A DNA stretch of 64,000 nt from Shimia sp. GTDB lineage: Bacteria > Pseudomonadota > Alphaproteobacteria > Rhodobacterales > Rhodobacteraceae. The notes under the pieces were generated by a model. That model did no database searches and was not told where the DNA came from. It saw nothing but the letters and a program-made list of their open reading frames with translations. The stretch covers positions 62,001 to 126,000 of the forward strand of contig JAAENN010000029.1 of NCBI GenBank assembly GCA_024224295.1, read 5' to 3'. Positions 35,357 to 44,698 of this stretch are shown here, piece by piece (within the stretch, counting starts at the first letter, position 1; each line of letters opens with the position of its first letter). Position numbers and translations under genes: made by a program.

Positions 35357-35482
35357 TTAGGAAATCGGTTTCCCAGAGTAAACCGTGTCTCCAACGCGGA
35401 TAGAAACCCGACCGTCTGGCAGGTTTTTGATCACCTGTCCTTGAATAGAAACACAACTTCCAACTGTGATCGTTTTAAGCAT
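35357..35482 (-). CDS. 41-residue small protein of unknown function
   Basis: ATG 35482 with GGGGA 8 bases upstream starts a 41-codon frame: MLKTITVGSCVSIQG, then QVIKNLPDGRVSIRVGDTVY and SGKPIS, ending TAA at 35357. The alternating hydrophobic residues and Gly-rich turns look like a small beta-barrel (SH3/KOW-like) fold, which is inference. It has its own terminator and a 14-bp palindrome about 55 bp upstream. It is too short for most gene finders. No family recognised. Confidence 0.75.
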   Translation of the reverse strand: MLKTITVGSCVSIQGQVIKNLPDGRVSIRVGDTVYSGKPIS

Positions 35483-35536
35483 GTCAAAAATCCCCATTTG
35501 ATTGACATCGATGAAACAGTAAATTGGTTAACATTT

Positions 35537-35550
35537 GGTGCATATGCACC
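35537..35550. promoter_or_regulatory. 14-bp perfect palindrome, possible operator
   Basis: GGTGCATATGCACC is a perfect palindrome in the 178-bp region between the 41-residue gene and mutT, 55 bp upstream of the small gene's start. It has the form of a dimeric repressor site. Its use is unproven. Confidence 0.55.
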
Positions 35551-35660
35551 CGTCACATAAGTTTCATGTTAGGACACAATCGATCCTCAGGGAAGTCATC
35601 GGTTTCGTAAACTGCTACAAAATGTTGCTGAAAAGTCGATCAAATGCACACTTTGTGTCC

Positions 35661-36059
35661 TTAAAGCCAATCCCGGAGGATTGGGATCAGGGGAATATCG
35701 GCGGGTGGCATCTCATAATTTCGAAGATCTTTTGCCTTGACCCAAGCCAATGTTTGTCCTTCCAGCGCTGACGGAATGCCATTCCATTTTCGGCAGGCGA
35801 AGAGTGGCATCAGCAAATGGAAGCCCTCATAGCTGTGGGAGGCAAACGTCAATGGTGCAAGACAGCTTTCCCATGTATCAATCCCTAGTTCTTCCTTGAG
35901 TTCACGCACCAATGCGACCTCAGGCGTTTCGCCGGCTTCGATTTTTCCGCCGGGAAACTCCCACATCCCGGCCATGGATTTACCCTTAGGCCGTTGCGCG
36001 AGCAGAATCCGACCGTCCACGTCGATCAGAGCGACGGCTGCAACAAGAACTGTTTTCAT
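35661..36059 (-). CDS. mutT: 8-oxo-dGTP diphosphatase (MutT-type Nudix)
   Basis: A 132-residue Nudix enzyme that removes oxidised dGTP. EFPGGKIEAGETPEVALVRE begins the Nudix box and LKEELGI completes it. The start ATG 36059 overlaps the argJ stop by 4 bp (ATGA), as often found in alphaproteobacteria. GKSMAGMWEFPGGK is the MutT-type block. It lies at the end of the parvulin-argJ-mutT group. Confidence 0.92.
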   Translation of the reverse strand: MKTVLVAAVALIDVDGRILLAQRPKGKSMAGMWEFPGGKIEAGETPEVALVRELKEELGIDTWESCLAPLTFASHSYEGFHLLMPLFACRKWNGIPSALEGQTLAWVKAKDLRNYEMPPADIPLIPILRDWL

Positions 36060-37285
36060 GAGCGATAGTCTGCGTTGATAGTGATGTAGCCGTGGGTCAA
36101 ATCGCAGGTCCACATAGTGTCTTCTGCGTTGCCCAGTCCGAGATCGACATGCACAACGATGTTTTGCCGCTTCATGTACGCGGCACCGTCCTCTTCTTTG
36201 TAGGAGGGCGCCACCCAGCCGTTCTGAGCTACCAGAACATCGCCAAACCGGATGCTTAGCAAATCCCGATCCGCTGCGGCGCCCGATTTACCAATGGCCA
36301 CCACAACGCGGCCCCAGTTTGGGTCTTCGCCAGCAATGGCGGTTTTGACGAGTGGGGAATTTGCGATCGCGGAGGCGTGGATGCGGGCATCGGACTTGGA
36401 AGCCGCCCCGGTCACCTTGACCTCGACAAACTTGGTGGCGCCTTCTCCGTCACGAACTACCTGATGTGCCAGATCGCGCATCACGTCGTGCAGTGCGGTT
36501 CTGAAGTCTTCAGAAGCGCTGGAGACTTCAACCTGTGATGCCCCTGTGGCCGCCACAAGCAGTGTGTCAGACGTAGACGTATCGCTATCAACTGTGATGG
36601 CATTAAAGGTGACTTCGTTGAGATCAGAAACCAGTGTTTGAAGCTCTTCTCGGCTGAGCTTGGCGTCCGTGAAGATGTAAACCAGCATAGTCGCCATGTT
36701 GGGCGCGATCATGCCTGACCCTTTGGCTATTCCAGCGATTTTGACTGTCCGACCACGGATTGTGACCGATTTGGATGCACCTTTGGCAAAGGTATCCGTT
36801 GTGCGAATGGCTTCAGCGGCGTCTTCCATACAGGTTTCTGAGAGGTTGTCCCGTAAATTGTCTAACTTTGCTGTGATACGATCGTGCGGCAAAGGTTCCC
36901 CAATTACGCCTGTCGAAGACGTGAACACCCGGTTTTCTGGAAGGCGGGTGCACGCAGAGACGGCCTGAGCCACCGCCCGGACAGAGCTTTCCCCGTTGCT
37001 GCCAGTGAAGGCATTTGCGTTGCCGGCGTTTACAAGGATAGCTGCTCCGGCTGGATCATCTGAGTCGATCTTGGCCTGACAATCCAACACCGCAGCGGAC
37101 CGCGTCGCAGATTTGGTGAATACCCCGGCTACCACACTCCCTGGTTGCAAAACAGCAAGCATGACGTCTTTGCGCCCGCTATACTTCACTCCTGCTTCAA
37201 CAGCAGAAAAAGATGCGCCTTTGATGGCGGGAAGGTCTGGGAACCGCTCGGGCGCAAGCGGAGACACTTGTTCGATTTTGGCCAT
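36056..37285 (-). CDS. argJ: glutamate N-acetyltransferase / ornithine acetyltransferase
   Basis: A 409-residue enzyme that recycles the acetyl group in arginine synthesis. IAPNMATMLVYIFTDA contains the self-cleavage site between Ala198 and Thr199; Thr199 becomes the nucleophile of the beta chain. TKSATRSAAVLDC and AILVNAGNANAFTG are conserved alpha-chain parts. It lies directly upstream of mutT (overlap 4 bp) and abuts the parvulin gene. Confidence 0.97.
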   Translation of the reverse strand: MAKIEQVSPLAPERFPDLPAIKGASFSAVEAGVKYSGRKDVMLAVLQPGSVVAGVFTKSATRSAAVLDCQAKIDSDDPAGAAILVNAGNANAFTGSNGESSVRAVAQAVSACTRLPENRVFTSSTGVIGEPLPHDRITAKLDNLRDNLSETCMEDAAEAIRTTDTFAKGASKSVTIRGRTVKIAGIAKGSGMIAPNMATMLVYIFTDAKLSREELQTLVSDLNEVTFNAITVDSDTSTSDTLLVAATGASQVEVSSASEDFRTALHDVMRDLAHQVVRDGEGATKFVEVKVTGAASKSDARIHASAIANSPLVKTAIAGEDPNWGRVVVAIGKSGAAADRDLLSIRFGDVLVAQNGWVAPSYKEEDGAAYMKRQNIVVHVDLGLGNAEDTMWTCDLTHGYITINADYRS

Positions 37286-38158
37286 TTACTGATCCTGCAC
37301 CGGGTTTGGGTTCAATAGATCGGTCTTTGCCAGCACGTTCGGGTCAATTGCCTCTGCGCCGGTACGATCCACGTCTGCCTCGGATGCAGTTGTGTCGATG
37401 AAGGCCTCTACCGCGCGACGCTGGGCGTCGTTTTCAAGCTCGGTGCGGGCGTCCTCAAAAGAGGGGGCAAGTGATTTGCGGGCGTCATTCAGCAGGATCA
37501 GGTGCCAACCAAATTGGGTTTGCACAGGTGCAGAGATTTCGCCCACTGCGAGGCTCATCACGGATTCTTCAAAGGGCTTGACCATTTGTCCCATCCCAAA
37601 CCAACCAAGGCTACCGCCGGAGGCTCCCGACGGTCCGGTGGATTTTGCTATCGCGGTCTTGGCAAAGTCAGCGCCGTCGGTCAGGTCCTTGCGGATCGCG
37701 TTGGCTTCTTCTTTTGTGGCAACAAGAATGTGGCTTGCGTTGAACTCGTCTTCGCCAACAAACCCTTGGTATTTGTCGTCGTAGGCGGCGCGCAACTCGT
37801 CTTCGCTCAGTTCGTTTTGCAGCACAAAGGCTTCTAGTGCTTCCGCTGCCTGTAAGGTACGGCGCTCATTGTTCAGTGCAATCTCGACACGCTGAGGGAT
37901 GGCTTCGCCAAGGCTTTGGGCGAGGGCAGTTTGCTGTACTAGTTGGTCTAGAATGCTGCCGAAGAGGACATCACTAGGAATTGATTGATACTGCTCAGGC
38001 AAGCCTGCGCGTACCGAGATCATCTCCCCAAGCGTAATGACTTCGCCGTTTACAGAGGCAACTACGGTGTCAAGCGACGGCATGTCTTCGGCAAAGGCAG
38101 GTAAGGCACCGCAGAAAGCAATCACGCCGGCACGCAAGAAGTTGAGGTGTTTTGACAT
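37286..38158 (-). CDS. periplasmic parvulin-type peptidylprolyl isomerase
   Basis: A 290-residue secreted protein. The signal peptide ends ALPAFAED. The parvulin domain spans about 145-240 (ASHILVATKEEANAI, GSLGWFGMGQMVKPFE, VQTQFGWHLILL); an N-terminal SurA-like helical part precedes it. It should help fold outer-membrane proteins. ATG 38158 has AAGGA 7 bases upstream; the longer frame to 38203 lacks a signal at its start. It is divergent from secA, a link with protein export. Confidence 0.92.
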   Translation of the reverse strand: MSKHLNFLRAGVIAFCGALPAFAEDMPSLDTVVASVNGEVITLGEMISVRAGLPEQYQSIPSDVLFGSILDQLVQQTALAQSLGEAIPQRVEIALNNERRTLQAAEALEAFVLQNELSEDELRAAYDDKYQGFVGEDEFNASHILVATKEEANAIRKDLTDGADFAKTAIAKSTGPSGASGGSLGWFGMGQMVKPFEESVMSLAVGEISAPVQTQFGWHLILLNDARKSLAPSFEDARTELENDAQRRAVEAFIDTTASEADVDRTGAEAIDPNVLAKTDLLNPNPVQDQ

Positions 38159-38329
38159 CGTTTTGTCCTTGGCTTGTGCCGCGTGGGTTGGCGGCGTTGA
38201 CACTGTTCCTGACGCCCCTTACATCGCTTTGTGTTCAAGGCAAACAGGCTGTTTCCCCGTTTCTAGGAGCACAGAGCCGGGACAGCAAGAATTAGCCACG
38301 CACGAAAGCGTCAACGAAGGACAAGTTAT

Positions 38330-41041
38330 ATGCTCGGTTTCGGAAAAATCGCCAAAAAAGTCTTTGGCACGCCAAATGATCGAAAGGTCAAGGCGACACG
38401 TCCGATCGTTGAAAAGATCAATGCTCTAGAAGCTGAGTTTGAGAAGCTGACCGACGACGGCATCAAAGACAAAACAAAAGAGTTGTCTGACCGTGCGAAA
38501 GGTGGAGAGTCTCTCGATGAACTTTTGCCGGAGGCCTTTGCCAACTGTCGTGAGGCTGCAAAACGCGCCTTGGGTCTGCGGGCATTTGATGTGCAATTGA
38601 TGGGCGGCCTTTTTCTGCATCAGGGCAATATCTCTGAGATGAAGACGGGTGAAGGCAAAACCCTTGTGGCGACCTTTCCGGCCTACTTGAACGCTTTGAC
38701 CGGCAAGGGCGTACACGTTGTGACCGTGAACGACTATCTTGCGAAGCGTGACGCAGAGTGGATGAGCAACGTTTTCGGCGTATTGGGAATGACCACCGGC
38801 GTTGTGTACCCACAGCAGCCTGACGACGAGAAGCGTGCGGCTTACGCCTGTGACGTGACCTACGCGACCAACAACGAGCTGGGATTTGACTATTTGCGCG
38901 ACAACATGAAGGGCGAGCTCGCCGATATGTCTCAGCGCGACCATCACTTTGCGATTGTGGATGAGGTTGACAGCATCTTGATCGACGAAGCGCGAACTCC
39001 TTTGATCATTTCTGGCCCGTCTCAAGACCGTTCCGAAATGTACATCGCTATCGACAAGCTGATCCCTGATTTACAGGACGATCACTACACAGTAGATGAG
39101 AAATCTAAGAATGTGACCTTCACTGATGAAGGCAATGAGTTCTTAGAGCAGCACTTACATGCGCGTGGGCTCCTGCCAGATGGTCAGAGCCTTTATGATC
39201 CTGAAAGCACGACTATTGTGCACCACGTGAACCAGGGGTTGCGTGCTCACAAACTGTTCACCAAGGACAAAGATTACATTGTACGGGATGCGCAGGTTGT
39301 TTTGATTGATGAGTTCACCGGCCGAATGATGGCGGGTCGCCGTTTATCCGAAGGGTTGCACCAGGCCATTGAAGCGAAAGAGGGTTGCGAGATCCAGCCG
39401 GAAAACGTGACCTTGGCGCAGGTGACCTTCCAGAACTACTTCCGTCTCTATGACAAACTGGGCGGCATGACCGGTACGGCCGCCACGGAAGCAGAAGAAT
39501 TTCAGGAAATCTACGGCCTTGGAGTGGTTGAAGTACCTACTAACCGAGGTGTGGCGCGTGTGGATGAAGATGATGCAGTGTATCGGACTGCGCGCGAGAA
39601 ATTTGATGCGATTGTCGACACCATCAAGGAAGCTCATAAAAAAGGGCAGCCCATTCTCGTAGGCACAACTTCGATTGAGAAATCTGAGTTCCTGTCGGGC
39701 TTGCTTGAGAAAGCAGGCGTGAAACATAACGTTTTGAACGCGCGTCAGCACGAGCAGGAAGCGCAGATTGTTGCAGATGCCGGTAAACTCGGCGCGGTGA
39801 CAATCGCGACCAATATGGCTGGTCGTGGTACCGACATTAAGCTAGGTGGCAACGTAGAGTTCAAAGTACTGGAAGCGATTGCATCAAATCCGGACGGAGA
39901 CCACGAGATTATCCGAGCTGAGATTGAAGCCGCGCATGACGGTGATGAGCAAGCAGTCAAAGAATCGGGTGGTCTGTTTGTTTTGGCAACTGAACGCCAT
40001 GAAAGTCGTCGGATCGACAACCAGCTGCGTGGTCGATCTGGCCGCCAGGGAGACCCAGGTCGGTCGTCCTTCTTCTTGAGTTTGGAAGATGACTTGATGC
40101 GCATTTTCGGCTCTGATCGCCTAGATAAGGTTCTGTCCTCATTGGGTATGAAAGAAGGCGAAGCTATTGTGCATCCGTGGGTAAACAAATCTCTGGAGCG
40201 CGCGCAAGCCAAGGTGGAAGGCCGCAACTTTGACATTCGTAAACAGCTCCTGAAATTTGACGATGTCATGAATGACCAACGTAAGGTGGTCTTCTCTCAA
40301 CGTCGCGAAATCATGGAAGCTGCTGATCTGTCTGAGATCGTTCAAGACATGCGCCACGAGGTGATCGGTGACATGGTAGAGCAGTATCTGCCGCCCAAAA
40401 CCTATGCCGATCAGTGGGACACGGAAGGTCTATACGCATCGACAATCGAACACCTTGGCGTGGACGTGCCGGTGATTGAATGGGCCGCTGAAGAAGGTGT
40501 GGACGATGACAACATCCGCGAGCGTCTTGAGGATGCTGCAGATGAGATGATGGCTACAAAAGCTATCAATTTTGGTCCGGAAGCCATGCGCATGATCGAG
40601 AAGCAAATTTTGCTTCAGACCATCGATACAAAGTGGCGTGAACACCTTTTAACACTGGAACATCTACGGTCTGTGGTCGGCTTCCGCGGCTATGCACAGC
40701 GCGATCCGCTCAACGAATACAAGAACGAAGCGTTCCAGCTGTTTGAAAGCATGCTCGATAGTCTACGTGAAGATGTGACTACTACACTGTCGCGGGTGCG
40801 GCCAATTTCCGAGGAAGAGCAACAGCAGTTGCGGCAGGAGATGGTAATGCGTGAGCAAGCTTTGATGGCGCAAGCGCAGGTTGGGTCCACGCCTACACAG
40901 GCCACACCGGAGGCAACAGGTGAAGCATTGGCTGGTTTTGATGAGAGCGATCCGTCGACTTGGGGGAGTCCTGGCCGTAACGAAGCGTGTCCTTGTGGAT
41001 CTGGAAAAAAATTCAAACATTGCCACGGTCGCTTGACTTGA
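38330..41041 (+). CDS. secA: preprotein translocase ATPase SecA
   Basis: A 903-residue motor that drives proteins through Sec[20 protein letters not shown] is Walker [31 protein letters not shown] and [12 protein letters not shown] are standard helicase motifs; the C-terminal [13 protein letters not shown] is the SecB-binding zinc site. It is divergent from a parvulin gene and followed by a terminator. Confidence 0.98.
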   Translation: MLGFGKIAKKVFGTPNDRKVKATRPIVEKINALEAEFEKLTDDGIKDKTKELSDRAKGGESLDELLPEAFANCREAAKRALGLRAFDVQLMGGLFLHQGNISEMKTGEGKTLVATFPAYLNALTGKGVHVVTVNDYLAKRDAEWMSNVFGVLGMTTGVVYPQQPDDEKRAAYACDVTYATNNELGFDYLRDNMKGELADMSQRDHHFAIVDEVDSILIDEARTPLIISGPSQDRSEMYIAIDKLIPDLQDDHYTVDEKSKNVTFTDEGNEFLEQHLHARGLLPDGQSLYDPESTTIVHHVNQGLRAHKLFTKDKDYIVRDAQVVLIDEFTGRMMAGRRLSEGLHQAIEAKEGCEIQPENVTLAQVTFQNYFRLYDKLGGMTGTAATEAEEFQEIYGLGVVEVPTNRGVARVDEDDAVYRTAREKFDAIVDTIKEAHKKGQPILVGTTSIEKSEFLSGLLEKAGVKHNVLNARQHEQEAQIVADAGKLGAVTIATNMAGRGTDIKLGGNVEFKVLEAIASNPDGDHEIIRAEIEAAHDGDEQAVKESGGLFVLATERHESRRIDNQLRGRSGRQGDPGRSSFFLSLEDDLMRIFGSDRLDKVLSSLGMKEGEAIVHPWVNKSLERAQAKVEGRNFDIRKQLLKFDDVMNDQRKVVFSQRREIMEAADLSEIVQDMRHEVIGDMVEQYLPPKTYADQWDTEGLYASTIEHLGVDVPVIEWAAEEGVDDDNIRERLEDAADEMMATKAINFGPEAMRMIEKQILLQTIDTKWREHLLTLEHLRSVVGFRGYAQRDPLNEYKNEAFQLFESMLDSLREDVTTTLSRVRPISEEEQQQLRQEMVMREQALMAQAQVGSTPTQATPEATGEALAGFDESDPSTWGSPGRNEACPCGSGKKFKHCHGRLT

Positions 41042-41071
41042 TCCGAGCCGAACTCCGACAGACAAAGATCA

Positions 41072-41103
41072 AAAGGGTGCCTTATGGGCGCCCTTTTTCT
41101 TTA
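41072..41103 (+). terminator. secA intrinsic terminator
   Basis: AAAGGGTGCC, loop TTATG and GGCGCCCTTT form a 10-bp stem (one G-T pair) followed by a T-tract, 30 bp past the stop. Confidence 0.9.
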
Positions 41104-41143
41104 GGAGGTTGTCCTCAGAGCAATAGCCAATACAGGAGCCGCC

Positions 41144-42148
41144 ATGTCCATTCTGAAAAATGCTTATCGCCGGTATGCGTTGACCTTTGCCACAGGGTCG
41201 ATGGCGATGTGTGTTGGCTTTGCGATGCAGACTTCAGAGGCCGCAATTCTCGTCAATGATGAACCTGTCGAGAACTCTGCATCCGCAGCTTCCATATCGC
41301 TTCCAGGCAATCTCACTGCCCCTCTAATGCTAGGGGATACGGCCTTGCCAAACTTACCACGCGATCATGGCCATGGGGGCGATTTTCTGCAGGAGCGAGT
41401 GTTATTGGCAGTTGCTGATGATATTCCGGTTGGTGTTTTGCCTACGGAGGAAAGTGCGCCGCGTATGGGTTGTGCGCCGGTCATGTCGGCAGAACCTGCT
41501 GCAGGCGCCCTGATAGACTTACGACTTACTGCGCCTTGTCATGCCGGTGAGACGGTCATGTTGACGCATGAAAATATGGTTTTGCATATGCAGTTTCCTA
41601 ATGAAGGAACTTTGAAAGTCTCGATTCCTGCTCTGGAAGAAGCGGTGGATGTGCGTGCGTCTTTTGCCAATGGCGATACGGTGACAGCTTCAACAATTGT
41701 GGACAGTCTTGCATTTTATGACCGTGTTGCCATTTCTTGGATTGGCAAAGGTGGTGCTGAGCTTCATGCGAGAGAATTTGGCGCGCACTACGGGGATGCT
41801 GGCCACGTGTGGCATGGCCAGCCCCGAGATGTTAGTGCGCTCGCCGGAGGTGAAGGCGGCTTTCTTGTTTCCTTGGGAAACTCTGAACTCTCGGTGGCTG
41901 GTCATGCGGAGGTCTATACTTTTCCTACGGGCATTTCGCGCCAAGTTGGCGATGTTAAAGTCAGTGTTGAAGCTGAGGTGACCGATGCAAATTGTGGCCA
42001 GGTACTGAAGGTTCAAAGCCTTGCGCTTCTTCAGGGCCAAATTGATGATCAGCATGACCTCGAACTGCAAATGCCGGATTGCTCAGCTATTGGTGAATTT
42101 CTGGTGTTGAAAAACCTGGTGGAAGACCTGACAATCGCGCAAAATTAG
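41144..42148 (+). CDS. secreted protein of unknown function, paired with PstS-OmpA gene
   Basis: A 334-residue protein. The signal peptide (about 1-32) ends in MQTSEA; there is a His/Gly patch DHGHGG (about 74-79) and several Cys (MGCAPV, APCHAG, DANCGQ, MPDCSA), compatible with disulfides. No domain recognised. The rest alternates beta strands, like a secreted beta-sandwich. It is 21 bp upstream of the OmpA fusion gene and likely shares its transcript. Confidence 0.85.
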   Translation: MSILKNAYRRYALTFATGSMAMCVGFAMQTSEAAILVNDEPVENSASAASISLPGNLTAPLMLGDTALPNLPRDHGHGGDFLQERVLLAVADDIPVGVLPTEESAPRMGCAPVMSAEPAAGALIDLRLTAPCHAGETVMLTHENMVLHMQFPNEGTLKVSIPALEEAVDVRASFANGDTVTASTIVDSLAFYDRVAISWIGKGGAELHAREFGAHYGDAGHVWHGQPRDVSALAGGEGGFLVSLGNSELSVAGHAEVYTFPTGISRQVGDVKVSVEAEVTDANCGQVLKVQSLALLQGQIDDQHDLELQMPDCSAIGEFLVLKNLVEDLTIAQN

Positions 42149-42169
42149 GCTGGCGGCTAGGACATCATC

Positions 42170-43729
42170 ATGTTGCAATTTCGTGCGGCGGTTTGCGCCG
42201 CACTTTTCGTTTTGGTTGGAGTGTCTTCTGGCTTGGCTCAAGATGTGCTTTTGAAATCGCACGACGGAGAGGTCGAGATTTCGGGTACTTTGTTGGGATT
42301 TGACGGCGAATTCTACCGGGTGGAAACCGTATATGGCGAGTTGACTGTGGATGGGTCCGGCGTGTGGTGCGAGGGGCCGGGATGCCCCAATCTTGTCAAC
42401 TACGTCGCGGAAGTGGCAATTTCCGGTTCTTCCTCCATGGCTGAGGTGTTGATGCCTGCGTTGCTTGAGGCTTTTGCACTCAGTGAAGGCTATCTTGTAA
42501 CACGTGCGAGCGAGTCTGTTCATCGGTTCACATATCACTTGAGAGAGCCAGGCACGAAGCAGAGGTTGGCGACTTTTGATTTCCTTGCAAGTAACTCGGA
42601 TGAAGGGTTTGCAGATCTTCTGGCGGATGAGGCGGATATCGCGATGTCCCTGCGCGAAATTCGCCCTCGGGAAGCGCAGCTGGGGTATGAGGCCGGGCTT
42701 GGCGACATGGAGGATGTCCATCGCAGTCGTGTTCTTGCGCTTGATGGGTTGGTCCCTGTTGTGTCTGTGGGCAACCCTGTTTCTTCTCTGTCTCTCAATC
42801 AGTTAGCGCATGTTTTTGCCGGTGAAATCTCGAATTGGAGTGACCTTGGCGGACCGGATGCGCCAATCACTTTGCACCTTCTGACAGCCCAATCCGGATT
42901 TTCCCAGGCTGTTGAAGATCAGTTGATGCAACCCTCAAAGATGTCGCTGGCTGAAACGATTGTGCGGCACGATCGGAATCTCGCGATGGTGAGCGCGGTG
43001 GAACGTGATCCGTTTGCAATTGGGATTGCCTCCTACGCGGAGACAGCCAACACCAAACACCTGACGTTGACAGGCCAATGCGGCTTCTCTTTGGCTGCTT
43101 CTCGGCGCACGATTAAGACCGAGGATTATCCACTAAACGCCCCGATGTTTCTCTATTTTCCCGCGCGACGATTGCCAAAGTTGGCGCGGGATTTCTTGAG
43201 CTACACACGGAGCCCTTCGGCTCAGCTTGTGATCCGGAGGGTGGGTTTCGTGGATCAGACGGCGGAAGAGATCACCATAAACCACCAAGGAGATCGGTTT
43301 GCCAACTCTATTGTGTCCTCTGGAAAGGAAGTGTCGTTAGAGTCGATACAGAGCATGGTGGGGATTCTGTCTGGCATGAAACGGCTGTCTACTTCTTTCA
43401 GATTTCAGACCGGTTCAACCAAGTTAGACGCACAATCTCGCTCCAACGTGCAGCAGCTGGCGCGGGCGCTGGAAGCGGGAATGTATGACGCCAGAAGCCT
43501 ATATTTTGTTGGGTTTTCTGACGGTGAAGGGCCTGCAACGGGGAATCTTCAAATTGCCGAAAGACGCGCCAATGTCGTAAAGGACGCAGTACTGTCCGCA
43601 GCCGAGACGGCGAGCCCGGAGCGTATTGATTTGCAGGTACACGCCTTTGGAGAGGCGATGCCGATGGCGTGCGACGACAGCGCTTGGGGGAGGCAGGTGA
43701 ATCGGCGGGTTGAGGTTTGGGTCAAGTGA
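42170..43729 (+). CDS. phosphate-binding-protein-like (PstS) domain fused to OmpA-like domain
   Basis: A 519-residue periplasmic protein. The signal peptide ends SSGLAQ. Residues about 85-365 resemble the PstS-type binding fold: VAEVAISGSSSMAEVLMPAL, a LNQLAHVFAGEISNWSDLGG block, which is the family's mark, and YLFYPARRL-like end. The C-terminal 120 residues are OmpA-like: FRFQTGSTKLDAQSR and WGRQVNRRVEVWV, which bind peptidoglycan. It probably anchors a ligand-binding sensor to the wall. AGGAC precedes ATG 42170. It follows the unknown secreted protein and is convergent with radC. Confidence 0.88.
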   Translation: MLQFRAAVCAALFVLVGVSSGLAQDVLLKSHDGEVEISGTLLGFDGEFYRVETVYGELTVDGSGVWCEGPGCPNLVNYVAEVAISGSSSMAEVLMPALLEAFALSEGYLVTRASESVHRFTYHLREPGTKQRLATFDFLASNSDEGFADLLADEADIAMSLREIRPREAQLGYEAGLGDMEDVHRSRVLALDGLVPVVSVGNPVSSLSLNQLAHVFAGEISNWSDLGGPDAPITLHLLTAQSGFSQAVEDQLMQPSKMSLAETIVRHDRNLAMVSAVERDPFAIGIASYAETANTKHLTLTGQCGFSLAASRRTIKTEDYPLNAPMFLYFPARRLPKLARDFLSYTRSPSAQLVIRRVGFVDQTAEEITINHQGDRFANSIVSSGKEVSLESIQSMVGILSGMKRLSTSFRFQTGSTKLDAQSRSNVQQLARALEAGMYDARSLYFVGFSDGEGPATGNLQIAERRANVVKDAVLSAAETASPERIDLQVHAFGEAMPMACDDSAWGRQVNRRVEVWVK

Positions 43730-43730
43730 C

Positions 43731-44492
43731 CTACAAAAGGCCCTCACTGCGGAAGCTGAGTTCCCGAGATTTTCCAATGATTATATGGTCATGTAGGGTC
43801 AGACAGAGCGCCTGACATGCCAGATTGATCTGCTGGGTCATGAAGATGTCTGCTTCCGACGGAGTCGGGTCGCCGGACGGGTGGTTGTGGACCAAGATTA
43901 AGGCGCTGGCGTTGAGTTCGAGGGCACGTTTGGCCACTTCGCGAGGGTAGACCGGGACGTGGTTTACGGTGCCTTGGGCTTGAGATTCATCGGCGATCAG
44001 CGTATTTTTTGTGTCTAAAAACAACACTCTAAATTGCTCGGTGTCGCGATGCGCCATAGTCGTGTGGCAATAGTCCAGCAGGGCCTGCCAATCCGATAAC
44101 ACACGACGGTGCATTACGCGGGCGCGGGCGAGACGGTGTGCAGCGGCTTCGACCACTTTCAGCTCGCAGATCACAGCATCGCCAACGCCTTTGATTTCGG
44201 CCAGTCGTGTGTATGGAGCACTGACCACACCATTGAAATCTCCAAAAATTTCAAGAAGTTTTCTGGCAAGTGGCTTCACGTCCTGACGGGGAATAGCCCG
44301 GAAGAGCAGGAGTTCCAGCAGCTCATAATCCGGCAAAGCCTGGGCGCCGCCGGACAGGAAGCGTGTTCGGAGACGTTTGCGGTGATCGGCCACATAAGAG
44401 GGAAGTTTTCCGTACGGCAGAGGCGCGACAGGTGCTTCGTCCGCTTCAAAAAGCGGCAGCGGCCTTTGGTCAACGTCACGCGCTTTGGACAT
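43731..44492 (-). CDS. radC: RadC family JAB-domain protein
   Basis: A 253-residue protein. An N-terminal helix-hairpin-helix region (LAEIKGVGDAVICELK) precedes a JAB/MPN+ metalloprotease-like domain with HNHPSGDPTPSEAD, the zinc motif. Its function is unproven despite the historic DNA repair name. It is convergent with the PstS-OmpA gene. The 11-bp repeats at 44552-44595 lie 60 bp upstream of its start and read in its direction. Confidence 0.93.
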   Translation of the reverse strand: MSKARDVDQRPLPLFEADEAPVAPLPYGKLPSYVADHRKRLRTRFLSGGAQALPDYELLELLLFRAIPRQDVKPLARKLLEIFGDFNGVVSAPYTRLAEIKGVGDAVICELKVVEAAAHRLARARVMHRRVLSDWQALLDYCHTTMAHRDTEQFRVLFLDTKNTLIADESQAQGTVNHVPVYPREVAKRALELNASALILVHNHPSGDPTPSEADIFMTQQINLACQALCLTLHDHIIIGKSRELSFRSEGLL

Positions 44493-44551
44493 CTCTTAAG
44501 AATGTCCAAACAGAGTAAACTAAACGTTAATTTCTCCCAAGTTTGTTATGC

Positions 44552-44595
44552 TTGGGACGTCGGTAACGCGTCGGTATCTCGACTGTTTCGCGACG
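44552..44595 (-). repeat. tandem 11-bp direct repeats (family member 3, inverted)
   Basis: On the plus strand the units read GTAACGCGTCG (44563-44573), GTATCTCGACT (44574-44584) and GTTTCGCGACG (44585-44595), with a weaker TTGGGACGTCG before them. Their reverse complements match the pattern at 1356-1388 and 16624-16667. They lie in the region shared by radC (minus) and the amino-acid binding gene (plus). Confidence 0.7.
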
Positions 44596-44698
44596 GTGCT
44601 GATCTTGTTAACTTTTGTGACCCGAAACGCGGTTGTGGTGCCCCTTGGAACCTGAGAGTGTAACGGCAACAACAATTGAGTGATTGGCAGGATAAATG

